A DNA stretch of 9,053 nt, taken from contig JAIOSI010000313.1 in NCBI GenBank assembly GCA_021107695.1, forward strand, positions 1 to 9,053, in the 5' to 3' direction. The stretch comes from a bacterium. Lineage in GTDB: Bacteria; RBG-13-66-14. Shown here in pieces: positions 1-6,015 of the stretch (positions are counted from its first letter, which is position 1; each line of letters begins with the position of its first letter). The notes under the pieces are model-generated. The model was not told the origin of the DNA, ran no database searches, and worked only from the letters and a program-made list of their open reading frames with translations. The position numbers were made by a program, and so were the translations under genes.

Positions 1-198
1 TCCACAGTTTCCGCAGCCGCTGCCATTTTCACAGGCAAGCGCGCGGGCAAAGTCCCGTGCCAGGGTGGTTTTACCAACCCCCGCCGGACCGTGGAAGAGG
101 TAGGCATGCCCCAGGCGTTCGCCGGAGAGTGCCGCCGAGAGCAGACCGACAACGGTCTCCTGCCCCCGAATAACGGTGTTGAGTTGCTGCTTTGTCAT
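1..198 (-). CDS. holB: DNA polymerase III subunit delta' (HolB), N-terminal 66 residues, cut by window edge
   Basis: Clamp-loader AAA+ subunit: in this family delta' works with delta and gamma/tau to open the beta clamp and load it on primed DNA in the cytoplasm. I translated the minus strand from the ATG at 198-196; 66 codons are visible and the frame is still open at base 1. Visible motifs are [11 protein letters not shown] (residues 28-38), the Walker A loop GPAGVGKTT (37-45) and the start of the zinc-binding cysteine cluster (C56, C62, C65). Sensor and C-terminal domains lie outside the window. The protein begins almost directly at the GQE segment, without the YRP-type lead of DnaX, and sits just downstream of tmk; both favour delta' over gamma/tau. 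No clear Shine-Dalgarno precedes the ATG. Family assignment is firm; the choice of holB over dnaX is inference. Confidence 0.8.
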   Translation of the reverse strand, partial: MTKQQLNTVIRGQETVVGLLSAALSGERLGHAYLFHGPAGVGKTTLARDFARALACENGSGCGNCG

Positions 199-234
199 TT
201 TATATTGAGGATTGTTGCGGTTGTGTTCGGTTTT

Positions 235-262
235 GTAGGGACACGGCATGCCGTGTCCCTAC
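235..262. repeat. 28-bp perfect palindrome between tmk and holB
   Basis: The half-site GTAGGGACACGGCA is followed directly by its exact reverse complement, giving 14-bp arms with no spacer. It lies in the 155-base gap between the tmk stop and the holB start. No T-tract follows on the minus strand, so it is not a standard intrinsic terminator. Its GTAGGG/CCCTAC ends resemble dispersed intergenic palindromes seen in many bacterial genomes, and related CCCTACAA tails occur near 1021 and 5045. The rest of the gap (199-234 and 263-353) shows nothing I can assign. Confidence 0.85.
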
Positions 263-353
263 GGCTGGATGCATTATCTCTGTAGCGTCTCAGTCACTGT
301 GATGATTACGATCTTGTTTGTTTTGTAGTTGTTTTTCCTTTGGTTCGATACCC

Positions 354-980
354 TTAGCTGTTAAGGAGTTTCAGTACACGCTCGTTAATCTGTTGGGCGA
401 TCTCCTCATGGGGCTTGGTCGCCGGGATGGTCAGGAAACGCTCTGGCTCCCGCTCTGCCAAAGCAAGATACCCCTGTCGTACCCGCTCCATGAACGCCAG
501 CTCACGACCTTCGATGGCATCGGCGACCCCATTGGAGGCACTTGCCGCTCGCCGGAGTCCAGTTGTGGCTTCAATGTCCAGCAGGATGGTCAGGGCTGGT
601 GTGAGTCCCCCTGTGGCAATTCTCAGGGCAGCGTCGATCACTGTCGCACCAAGCCCCAATCCGTAGCCCTGATACGCCCGGGTGGAGTCGATGAAACGAT
701 CGAGAATTACTACCCGACCCTCATCCAGAGTCGGGAGAATGACACGCCGAATCAGCTCCGCCCGTGCCGAACAGAAGAGCAACAGCTCGGCAATCGCGCT
801 GCGCTCCACAGAGCCATCGAGGAGAATCCCCCGCACCCGCTCGCCCAGCGTTGTGCCACCGGGTTCGCGCAGGATTAACGGGTTCCGTCCCTGAGATTGC
901 AGCATCTTCGAGAGCAGGTCAAGCTGCGTACTCTTGCCGGAGCCGTCAATTCCTTCAAGGCTGATCAGAAGTTTTTCCAT
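354..980 (-). CDS. tmk: Thymidylate kinase (dTMP kinase)
   Basis: Phosphorylates dTMP to dTDP with ATP, the shared step of de novo and salvage dTTP synthesis, in the cytoplasm. The 208-residue length is normal for the family. The Walker A loop GIDGSGKST is at residues 10-18, the REPGGT motif at 38-43, and the signature DRFIDSTRAYQG at 94-105. A LID-like stretch around 141-171 carries Arg143, Arg144 and Arg159 and runs into a FMERVRQGYL segment. The P-loop lacks the arginine of the eukaryotic-type enzyme while the LID is basic, which fits the type II (E. coli-like) form. The ATG at 980-978 places the P-loop at its usual depth; no strong Shine-Dalgarno is visible. It is the first gene of a minus-strand pair with holB, a common bacterial arrangement. 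Nothing appears truncated. Confidence 0.97.
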   Translation of the reverse strand: MEKLLISLEGIDGSGKSTQLDLLSKMLQSQGRNPLILREPGGTTLGERVRGILLDGSVERSAIAELLLFCSARAELIRRVILPTLDEGRVVILDRFIDSTRAYQGYGLGLGATVIDAALRIATGGLTPALTILLDIEATTGLRRAASASNGVADAIEGRELAFMERVRQGYLALAEREPERFLTIPATKPHEEIAQQINERVLKLLNS

Positions 981-1030
981 TTAGGTATGATCTAAGAATG
1001 GGGCTGCTGAGAAAATCTATCCCTACAAAA

Positions 1031-1047
1031 GATGAGCTTCGCTCATC
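1031..1047. repeat. 17-nt mini-palindrome A (7-bp arms, 3-nt loop)
   Basis: GATGAGC-TTC-GCTCATC is a perfect inverted repeat. On the minus strand the loop is GAA and the core reads GCGAAGC, a sequence known from structural work as an unusually stable DNA mini-hairpin. The architecture is shared with the palindromes at 1188, 4944, 6943, 7073 and 7099. Confidence 0.85.
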
Positions 1048-1051
1048 TCGC

Positions 1052-1085
1052 GGCGGGCATTTTTGCCGATGAGGCAATGCCCGCC
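1052..1085. repeat. Long imperfect hairpin, 13 bp with a TTT bulge
   Basis: GGCGGGCATT pairs with AATGCCCGCC, and inside it GCC pairs with GGC around a GATGA loop; three extra T residues (1062-1064) bulge on the 5' side. It has no T-tract typical of a terminator on either strand. It sits immediately after mini-palindrome A, so the two could form one structured element at 1021-1085 if transcribed. Confidence 0.75.
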
Positions 1086-1117
1086 CTGCATTGACGACGA
1101 CATTTGTTTGCTTTGGA

Positions 1118-1141
1118 GCGACCAGCGGGAGCGGATAAGCG
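1118..1141 (+). repeat. 24-nt dispersed repeat, copy 1
   Basis: This segment matches the minus strand of 7008-7031 at 19 of 24 positions by hand alignment, with the shared core AGCGNGAGCGG. Both copies are preceded by a similar ACATTTGTTTG or ACATTGTTTG string (here 1101-1110). Both are intergenic and upstream of a gene encoding a membrane protein. Its function is unknown; chance similarity is not excluded. Confidence 0.4.
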
Positions 1142-1187
1142 GAAGCTATCGTTAAACAAAGAGCTAGGCTAGTTGCGAAAGCAAGAT

Positions 1188-1204
1188 GCAACGCTTAGCG
1201 TTGC
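1188..1204. repeat. 17-nt mini-palindrome B
   Basis: GCAACGC-TTA-GCGTTGC has perfect 7-bp arms; the outer loop bases can also pair, leaving a single central T. The arms are identical to those of the copy at 6943-6959 and nearly so to 4944-4960, while the loop differs. Confidence 0.85.
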
Positions 1205-1263
1205 TGGGATTGTAGCATAGTGAGCGGAGGCTTGTTATCATCACGGGTTGATTGGTTACTATG

Positions 1264-1268
1264 AAGGA
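1264..1268 (+). promoter_or_regulatory. Shine-Dalgarno supporting a TTG start
   Basis: AAGGA lies 7 bases upstream of the TTG at 1276. There is no in-frame ATG or GTG near the N-terminus that would keep the first membrane helix, so this site decides the unusual TTG start. It is embedded in a three-codon reading frame, ATG AAG GAA TAG (1261-1272). Confidence 0.75.
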
Positions 1269-1275
1269 ATAGGCT

Positions 1276-2508
1276 TTGCTGATAATTGAGCTTCCGGTTT
1301 TGGTGCTGTTGCTGCTGCTCTCCGCCTTCTTTTCCGGCTCGGAGACCGCTTTCTTCTCGCTCAGTCGGGCGCGGGCGGCGGCACTGCGTCGTTCTCCTTC
1401 GCGTAGTGAGCGAGGAGTCGCCGCGCTGATTTCCAAGCCGGTTGGGCTGCTGGTAACGATCCTCTTCGGCAACATTCTGGTAAACATCGCCGCCACCTCG
1501 CTGTGGACGCTGCTGGCGTTGCAGGAGTTCGGCGAGGAGTTCTTCGAGCTTTCGGCATTGGCGATGACCTTCTTCCTGCTGGTATTCGGCGAGGTTACGC
1601 CAAAGAGTCTGGCAGCCTATCGTCCCCTCGCTGTGGCGAAGCGCAGCACCAAGCCGTTGAAGCTGCTCTACAGACTGCTCTATCCAATCCGCCAGCCGCT
1701 GACCAGGCTCAGCTCCGCCCTGGTGAGAAAGCTGCACAAACACGCTACTGTCGCTGAGACTCTCACCGCCGAGGAGCTGCGTACCGCCCTGACCCTGGCT
1801 CGTGAACAGGGGGTGGTTGACGAGATCGAATCCTCGATGGTGGAGCGGATTCTTATTCTGGAGGAACGGCTGGCGCGGCAGATGATGACTCCGATCAGCG
1901 AGGTCGTTTCGCTATCCGTGAACATGCCGCCCGCCGAGGCTCTGGGGGTTTTCCGGCGACACAGATTCGCCCGACTGCCGATTAAGACCGAGGATGGGGC
2001 AGAGTGGCTGGGGCTGGTTCGGGCAAGGGACATCGCTCAGGCGGTCATCGTTGGTCCGGCGGCGAACCTGCACCCCTACCTGCGACCGCTACGTCATGTC
2101 CCGGAGTCGGTCAACGCTCTGGCTCTGTTGCGCCACTTCAACTCGACGGAGAGCCATCTGGCTCTGGTCAACGATGAGTACGGCGTTCTCGCCGGACTGG
2201 TTACTCTCCAGGATATCCACGGTGAACTCTTCGACACGGCGAGGGGTGAAGAGCGAAAACTCCGTCAGCTGGAACCGGGGGTCTTCGTCTGCGAGAGCAG
2301 CCTGGGGCTGGACGACTTCAACCGCAATCTGGATAGCGACCTTCAGGATCCGCACTACAACTCTATCGGCGGCTACCTGACCGGGCTGCTGGGGCGGATT
2401 CCCATCGAGGGCGAGCGGCTGACCGCTACGGGCTTTTCCTTTACTGTGTTAGAGGCGACGCCGACGCGAATCGTCCGACTGTTGGTGCGAAGGGAGGGCG
2501 ATGAGTAG
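1276..2508 (+). CDS. CNNM/CBS-domain transporter (CorC/HlyC family), full length
   Basis: Inner-membrane protein of the CNNM family (former DUF21 or hemolysin-related group), whose studied members handle Mg2+ or Co2+ transport. The 410 residues carry the full domain order: a CNNM transmembrane domain (about 1-150) with SGSETAFFS at 20-28, GNILVN at 65-70 and GEVTPKS at 105-111; a CBS pair (about 203-325) opening with the typical MMTP (203-206 region); and a C-terminal CorC_HlyC domain (about 335-406) with the NSIGGYLTGLLGRIP stretch. CBS pairs in relatives bind ATP-Mg and gate transport. The start is TTG with a good Shine-Dalgarno. It overlaps the next CNNM gene by 8 bases, so the two are very likely co-translated. 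The family is clear; the transported ion and direction are not shown by the sequence. The old 'hemolysin' name should not be read as a toxin function. Confidence 0.92.
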   Translation: MLIIELPVLVLLLLLSAFFSGSETAFFSLSRARAAALRRSPSRSERGVAALISKPVGLLVTILFGNILVNIAATSLWTLLALQEFGEEFFELSALAMTFFLLVFGEVTPKSLAAYRPLAVAKRSTKPLKLLYRLLYPIRQPLTRLSSALVRKLHKHATVAETLTAEELRTALTLAREQGVVDEIESSMVERILILEERLARQMMTPISEVVSLSVNMPPAEALGVFRRHRFARLPIKTEDGAEWLGLVRARDIAQAVIVGPAANLHPYLRPLRHVPESVNALALLRHFNSTESHLALVNDEYGVLAGLVTLQDIHGELFDTARGEERKLRQLEPGVFVCESSLGLDDFNRNLDSDLQDPHYNSIGGYLTGLLGRIPIEGERLTATGFSFTVLEATPTRIVRLLVRREGDE

Positions 2509-3481
2509 CCTGACGATGGCTCTGCTGCTGTTGCTGTCCCTCCTTGTGGTGGCGTTCTTTGCCGGGGCGGAGGCGGCGGTAATCTCGGCGAATCGGATTC
2601 GGCTGGCTCACCGGACTCGGAAGAAAGACAAACGCGCCCAGCGCGCCCTGCGCCTGTTGTACAAGCCGGAAAAAGTCGTTACCACCACTCTGGTGGGGAC
2701 GAACTTCGGCGTGGTCGCCGCCTCGACCCTGACCACCGCTCTGGCTCTGGCAATCCTCCCCGACAGCTGGGCGAACTCCGTTCCGTTAATCACATCGCTG
2801 GTTCTGGCTCCGGTGCTAATGGTGCTGGGCGACCTCCTGCCCAAAGCCGTTGGGCGGAGCTACTCCGATCGTCTGACCCCGGCTCTGGCAACGCCGCTCC
2901 GCGTCTTTGGCTACCTGTTCTGGCCAATCGGCATCGTGGTTACCAGCCTGACCCATCTCCTCTTCCGGTTACTGAAGATTACCCCGGGTGAAAGCGACAG
3001 ACTCAGCCGTGAAGAGCTGCGGGTGATGATGCAGCAGGGTAAAGAGGAAGAAGCGATTGAGCATCACACCGCCCATCTCGCCGATGAAGCGTTTACCCTT
3101 ACCCTGCGCCGGGTTCGCGAGGTGATGACCCCGCTACGGGAGCTAGACGCGCTGAGTACCGAAGCCAGCGTGCTGGAGGCTATTGCTAAAGCAACCGAGA
3201 CCACGGACTCCAATCTCTGCGTTTATCAGGGTCGAGCGAGCAACCTCGTTGGCGTGGTTCCGGTGAAGGAGCTGACCCGCGCCTCCCTCGGCACCACGGT
3301 GGGGAAGATAATGCGTCGCCCGCTCTTTGTTCCCGAACACCGCTCGCTCAGTGGTTTGCTCGCCGATTTTCGCTTCCACGGCGCGACCCTCGCCGTGGTG
3401 ATTGACGAATACAAAAACGCCCTGGGAGTAATCTCTCTGGATGGTGTGCTAAACTCACTGACTGGTCAGCTGCCCGCGTAG
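2501..3481 (+). CDS. Second, shorter CNNM/CBS-domain membrane protein
   Basis: Paralogue of the preceding gene, 326 residues. It has the CNNM membrane domain (about 1-150) with AGAEAA at 21-26 where its neighbour has SGSETA, GTNFGVVAAS at 66-75 and GDLLPK at 110-115 in place of GEVTPK, then a CBS pair (about 198-322) beginning REVMTPLRELD. It stops after the second CBS domain and has no CorC_HlyC domain. Polar residues of the membrane signature are replaced by alanine, so ion handling may be altered or depend on a partner. The ATG at 2501 lies inside the end of the upstream gene, with GGAGG (2493-2497) three bases before it, indicating translational coupling. CNNM proteins act as dimers, so a heterodimer with the neighbour is a reasonable inference, not shown. 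The frame is intact and the end looks natural rather than broken. Confidence 0.88.
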   Translation: MSSLTMALLLLLSLLVVAFFAGAEAAVISANRIRLAHRTRKKDKRAQRALRLLYKPEKVVTTTLVGTNFGVVAASTLTTALALAILPDSWANSVPLITSLVLAPVLMVLGDLLPKAVGRSYSDRLTPALATPLRVFGYLFWPIGIVVTSLTHLLFRLLKITPGESDRLSREELRVMMQQGKEEEAIEHHTAHLADEAFTLTLRRVREVMTPLRELDALSTEASVLEAIAKATETTDSNLCVYQGRASNLVGVVPVKELTRASLGTTVGKIMRRPLFVPEHRSLSGLLADFRFHGATLAVVIDEYKNALGVISLDGVLNSLTGQLPA

Positions 3482-3504
3482 GTGAGTTTCACTGAACCGA
3501 TTAA

Positions 3505-3510
3505 ACGAGG
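3505..3510 (+). promoter_or_regulatory. Shine-Dalgarno supporting a GTG start
   Basis: ACGAGG is 6 bases upstream of the GTG at 3517 and fixes that codon as the start of the sugar-phosphate transferase. The 35-base gap after the CNNM gene leaves little room for a terminator, so read-through from upstream is likely. Confidence 0.65.
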
Positions 3511-3516
3511 TTAACC

Positions 3517-4944
3517 GTGCTTCATCGCCACGACCGCTTCACCGCCGCTATTCTGGTCGCTGGAGACCTGATTCTCTCCTTCGGCGCACTGGTGCTGGCG
3601 TACAGCCTCCGCTACGTCTGGAAGTTCGGTGGGGAGACCCTGGGGCTGCCCGAAAATATCCCCAGTTTCTACGCCTACCTCCCCTTTGCCATCGTCATCG
3701 TCATCACCACCCTGGCGGTCTTTGCCATTCTGGGGCTGTACAATCGCGGACGCTTTCAGGGTCGGCTGGCGGAGTTCTTCGCCCTCATCCGCTCGATTAC
3801 GCTAATATTGATTATCGCCTACGGAGTAACCCTCTTCTGGCGGACACCGGCACTCTCCCGCTGGTTGATGATCTTCTACTGGTTCATTGATATTCTCTTC
3901 CTGACGATCTTTCGCGGCTTTCTGCGTGGTCTTGTTGCCAAACTCAGGAGGCGGGGATTCGACCGTCGCAGGGTCATCATCATTGGTTCCGGTTCTCTGG
4001 CGGGACGGATTGCCGAGAAAATCGGCGAACACACCGAGTATGGCTACCAGCTTCTTGGTTTCATCAATACCGATGGCGAAGAGGAAATTGACGAGCGTCT
4101 TTCCTCACTGGAGCGTCTTGGTAACTTTGACAAACTAGCCTCTCTGCTGGAGCAGCTCCATCCCGACGAGGTCTTTGTGGCGGTTCCCTCGCGCCACGAC
4201 CGCCTGCTGGAGCTTCTCGACACCTGCGAGGCCGAAGGCATCAACGCCACCATCGTTCCCGACATCTTCGATGTCCTTGTCGGACGCTCCATTCGCCGCG
4301 CCCAGATAGAAGATATGGACGGACTACCCCTCATCGGTGTGCGCCAGGTACCGCTCCACGCCCTCTCCAACCGCTTCCTCAAGCGGCTCTTCGACCTCAG
4401 CTTCGCCACGATCTTCCTGCTCCTCTTCTCCTGGGTCTATGTGCTGACCTTCCTGTTGATCCGCCTGACCAGCAAGGGACCGGCGATCTTCCAACAGGAA
4501 CGGATGGGGCTGGATAACCGCGGCTTCACCTGCTACAAGTTCCGTACCATGTACCAGCAGCCCGCGAAGGACTCCGATACCATCTGGACAGAGAAGGACG
4601 ACCCCCGGATTACCCCCCTCGGACGCTTCCTCCGCCGTGCCAGTATTGACGAGCTTCCCCAGTTCTTCAACGTTCTCAAGGGCGAGATGAGCGTGGTCGG
4701 TCCACGACCGGAACGCCCCCACTTCGTCAAGCAGTTCAAAGAGCAGATCCCCCGCTACCTCGTACGCCATCAGGTCAAGTCCGGCATCACCGGCTGGGCG
4801 CAGATCAACGGACGCGCCGACATCTCCATCGACAAAAAGGTTGACCACGACATCTACTACATCGAGAACTGGTCTTTCTCTCTCGACCTGCGAATCATCG
4901 CCCTGACCATCCTCCGCGTCCTCCGAGGCTCCAACGCCTACTAG
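3517..4944 (+). CDS. Polyprenyl-phosphate sugar-phosphate transferase (WbaP/exopolysaccharide-initiating type)
   Basis: Membrane enzyme that moves a sugar-1-phosphate from a nucleotide sugar to undecaprenyl phosphate, the first step of an O-antigen, capsule, exopolysaccharide or glycoprotein glycan. The 475 residues show the usual long-form layout: four N-terminal membrane helices (about 10-32, 52-74, 92-108, 113-132), a nucleotide-fold 'CoA-binding-like' domain (about 150-255, glycine-rich IIIGSGSLAG at 154-163), then a hydrophobic membrane-anchoring segment (about 292-316) and the bacterial sugar-transferase domain. The catalytic signatures are KGP 320-322, QERMG 327-331, KFRTM 341-345, the DE dyad 378-379 followed by LPQ, and VGPRPERP 394-401; the family's aspartate of the DE dyad forms the covalent phospho-intermediate. 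The protein ends ...SNAY, typical of the family. No other glycan genes are visible nearby. The sugar donor cannot be read from sequence. Confidence 0.95.
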   Translation: MLHRHDRFTAAILVAGDLILSFGALVLAYSLRYVWKFGGETLGLPENIPSFYAYLPFAIVIVITTLAVFAILGLYNRGRFQGRLAEFFALIRSITLILIIAYGVTLFWRTPALSRWLMIFYWFIDILFLTIFRGFLRGLVAKLRRRGFDRRRVIIIGSGSLAGRIAEKIGEHTEYGYQLLGFINTDGEEEIDERLSSLERLGNFDKLASLLEQLHPDEVFVAVPSRHDRLLELLDTCEAEGINATIVPDIFDVLVGRSIRRAQIEDMDGLPLIGVRQVPLHALSNRFLKRLFDLSFATIFLLLFSWVYVLTFLLIRLTSKGPAIFQQERMGLDNRGFTCYKFRTMYQQPAKDSDTIWTEKDDPRITPLGRFLRRASIDELPQFFNVLKGEMSVVGPRPERPHFVKQFKEQIPRYLVRHQVKSGITGWAQINGRADISIDKKVDHDIYYIENWSFSLDLRIIALTILRVLRGSNAY

Positions 4945-4960
4945 CAACGCGGTGCGTTAC
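4944..4960. repeat. 17-nt mini-palindrome C, at the stop codon of the transferase gene
   Basis: GCAACGC-GGT-GCGTTAC has one mismatch in the arms. Its first base is the last base of the TAG stop at 4942-4944. The string AGCAACGCGGTGCGTT (4943-4958) is identical to 6942-6957. Confidence 0.75.
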
Positions 4961-5024
4961 TGCGGCTACAGAAGCAGCCTGACAATGAGCATTCCCGCGT
5001 TTTGTGCTAACTAATTCTGCAAGA

Positions 5025-5050
5025 GGGCGAACACAAGGTTCGCCCCTACA
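5025..5050. repeat. Palindrome GGGCGAAC / GTTCGCCC with CCCTACA tail
   Basis: GGGCGAAC (5025-5032) and GTTCGCCC (5038-5045) form an 8-bp stem around ACAAG and are followed by CTACA. This type of GTAGGGGCGAAC palindrome is familiar from intergenic DNA of many unrelated bacteria. A run of six T (5066-5071) follows 20 bases later, too far for a normal terminator. The rest of 4961-5094 shows nothing else assignable. Confidence 0.75.
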
Positions 5051-5094
5051 ACTGGTACGCTGGGCTTTTTTGAAAACGATGAATGCTGTCCCAC

Positions 5095-5123
5095 TGGAAA
5101 TGAAACCTGAATTGCGTTATACT
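5095..5123 (+). promoter_or_regulatory. Probable sigma70-type promoter for the AgmX-like pair
   Basis: TGGAAA (5095-5100, 4 of 6 to the -35 consensus) and TATACT (5118-5123, 5 of 6 to the -10 consensus) are separated by 17 bases. Transcription would start near 5130, leaving a short leader with AGGAGGGGAG (5138-5147) before the ATG at 5156. This is the best promoter-like sequence in the window and separates this pair from the upstream plus-strand genes. Confidence 0.6.
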
Positions 5124-5155
5124 TGCTAAATTAAATCAGGAGGGGAGATAAGCTC

Positions 5156-5944
5156 ATGCGTCGTATCCTGCTAATTCTTCTTCTAACAGCGGTTGCCCTG
5201 ACGGGAACAGAGATTCGGGTCGCTCAGATAGACGACCGCGATTGCTCCGTCTCCGGAGAGGCCGCCGAGTCTTCCTCACGGAGCGAGAACCGCCTCTCGG
5301 TGAAGATTCGTAACCTTACCCCGCGCCTGGTGAACCTCTACCAACGCTATTTGGACTCCGGCGGGATGGCGAAGGGCGAGTTTAAGCTTTCCCTGACCAT
5401 TGGTGAAGACGGTTATGTAGAGGCGGTTACGGTACTACGCGATCGCCTCAACGATGCTGACCTGGCTGAACAAGCTGCGGAGATGGTTGCGACCTGGTTC
5501 CTTGGTGAGAATCAGGACGAGGAACATCCCGGCTCCGTCGTCTGCGTCTATCCCTTCATTTTCAACTTCCGCACCTATTACAGCCCCATTGTGGTGGTTC
5601 CTCTTGATTCGGCGCGGGAACTCCACCCCCTCCGGCGGGCGTACTGGGTCGAGAAGGAGTTTAGCACCGGCATCAGCGACCTGGTCAACATCTACAATAT
5701 CTACCTGATGAGCAGCCCTGACCTTGAGGGAACAATCACTGTTGAGTTTACCCTGCAGCACGACGGCACCGTGGATAACACGCAGATCGTTGGCAACACC
5801 ACCGGCTCAACAAGCCTTGCCAGTGATATTGCCGACCGGATTAACGAGTGGCGGCTTTCTGCTCTCAAAGATGCCGATTTCACCGCTGATGTTACCGTTA
5901 CCTACCCCCTGGAGTTCGGCTCCGTCGGTGGGTCAATGGAGTGA
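5156..5944 (+). CDS. Secreted protein with two TonB/AgmX-PglI-type C-terminal-like domains
   Basis: 262 residues. Residues 1-18 form a typical export signal (MRR, then a leucine-rich core) without a lipobox cysteine, so the product is probably periplasmic or exported. Two related domains follow. The first (about 53-139) has LVNLYQRYL, GEFKLSLTIGEDGYV, an AEMVATWF helix and the strand VVCVYPFIFNF. The second (about 166-256) has LVNIYNIYL, GTITVEFTLQHDGTV, ADRINEW and VTVTYPLEF. This pattern (helix, strand ending in FTL..DGTV, strand, helix ending in W, final YP-x-F strand) fits the TonB C-terminal fold, nearest to the AgmX/PglI C-terminal type. The usual membrane anchor and proline-rich linker of TonB are missing. 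The start has a strong AGGAGGGGAG site. It is followed 71 bases later by a one-domain relative, most likely in the same transcript. The exact role is unknown. Confidence 0.75.
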   Translation: MRRILLILLLTAVALTGTEIRVAQIDDRDCSVSGEAAESSSRSENRLSVKIRNLTPRLVNLYQRYLDSGGMAKGEFKLSLTIGEDGYVEAVTVLRDRLNDADLAEQAAEMVATWFLGENQDEEHPGSVVCVYPFIFNFRTYYSPIVVVPLDSARELHPLRRAYWVEKEFSTGISDLVNIYNIYLMSSPDLEGTITVEFTLQHDGTVDNTQIVGNTTGSTSLASDIADRINEWRLSALKDADFTADVTVTYPLEFGSVGGSME

Positions 5945-6003
5945 TAAAGAGTGTTTACCGAATTTTAAAACCTTTCTACCTCTACCTTATCTTAACCGTA
6001 CAG

Positions 6004-6009
6004 AAGGAG
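6004..6009 (+). promoter_or_regulatory. Shine-Dalgarno that sets the downstream start
   Basis: AAGGAG lies 6 bases before the ATG at 6016. The frame is open back to a GTG at 5941 that overlaps the previous stop, but that start has no comparable site and would put 25 residues in front of the signal peptide. The ATG at 6016 is therefore preferred. Confidence 0.8.
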
Positions 6010-6015
6010 AAACCG

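Larger units (their letters stand above)
981..1275. other. Hairpin-rich divergent intergenic region (tmk / CNNM gene)
   Basis: This 295-base stretch separates two divergent genes, so it should hold both promoters, but I could not pick out a convincing -35/-10 pair for either. It contains, in order, a CCCTACAAAA string (1021-1030), a 17-nt mini-palindrome (1031-1047), a long bulged hairpin (1052-1085), a segment repeated in diverged form at 7008-7031 (1118-1141), a 12-nt hairpin with a GAAA loop (TTGCGAAAGCAA, 1173-1184) and a second mini-palindrome (1188-1204). A 78-codon minus-strand reading frame crosses it but is probably spurious. The density of inverted repeats suggests repeat insertions or structured RNA rather than coding sequence. 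Confidence 0.6.

Noticed and set aside
318..878. Plus-strand 186-codon frame opposite tmk
   Set aside because: tmk is unmistakable on the other strand; the frame has no domain and is a shadow of GC-rich coding sequence.
955..1191. Minus-strand 78-codon frame upstream of tmk with a hydrophobic, signal-like N-terminus
   Set aside because: It has no Shine-Dalgarno, overlaps the tmk start out of frame, runs through several palindromes, and its start codon touches mini-palindrome B; more likely a chance frame through repeats.
1232..1262. TTGTTA...TACTAT as a promoter for the CNNM gene
   Set aside because: The -10 would lie at the Shine-Dalgarno and the spacing is too long; the transcript would start after the ribosome-binding site.
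1261..1272. Three-codon reading frame ATG AAG GAA TAG covering the Shine-Dalgarno of the CNNM gene
   Set aside because: Could regulate ribosome access, but such a short frame arises easily by chance and has no ribosome-binding site of its own that I can see.
4324..4947. Minus-strand 207-codon frame opposite the sugar-phosphate transferase
   Set aside because: Acidic low-complexity product, directly antisense to the conserved catalytic domain; a shadow.
5025..5071. Hairpin followed by six T residues as a terminator after the transferase gene
   Set aside because: The T-run starts 20 bases beyond the stem, too far for an intrinsic terminator, and no closer stem forms.
5941..6015. N-terminal extension of the second AgmX-like protein from the GTG at 5941
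   Set aside because: The ATG at 6016 has AAGGAG at ideal spacing and begins a normal signal peptide; the extension would bury it.
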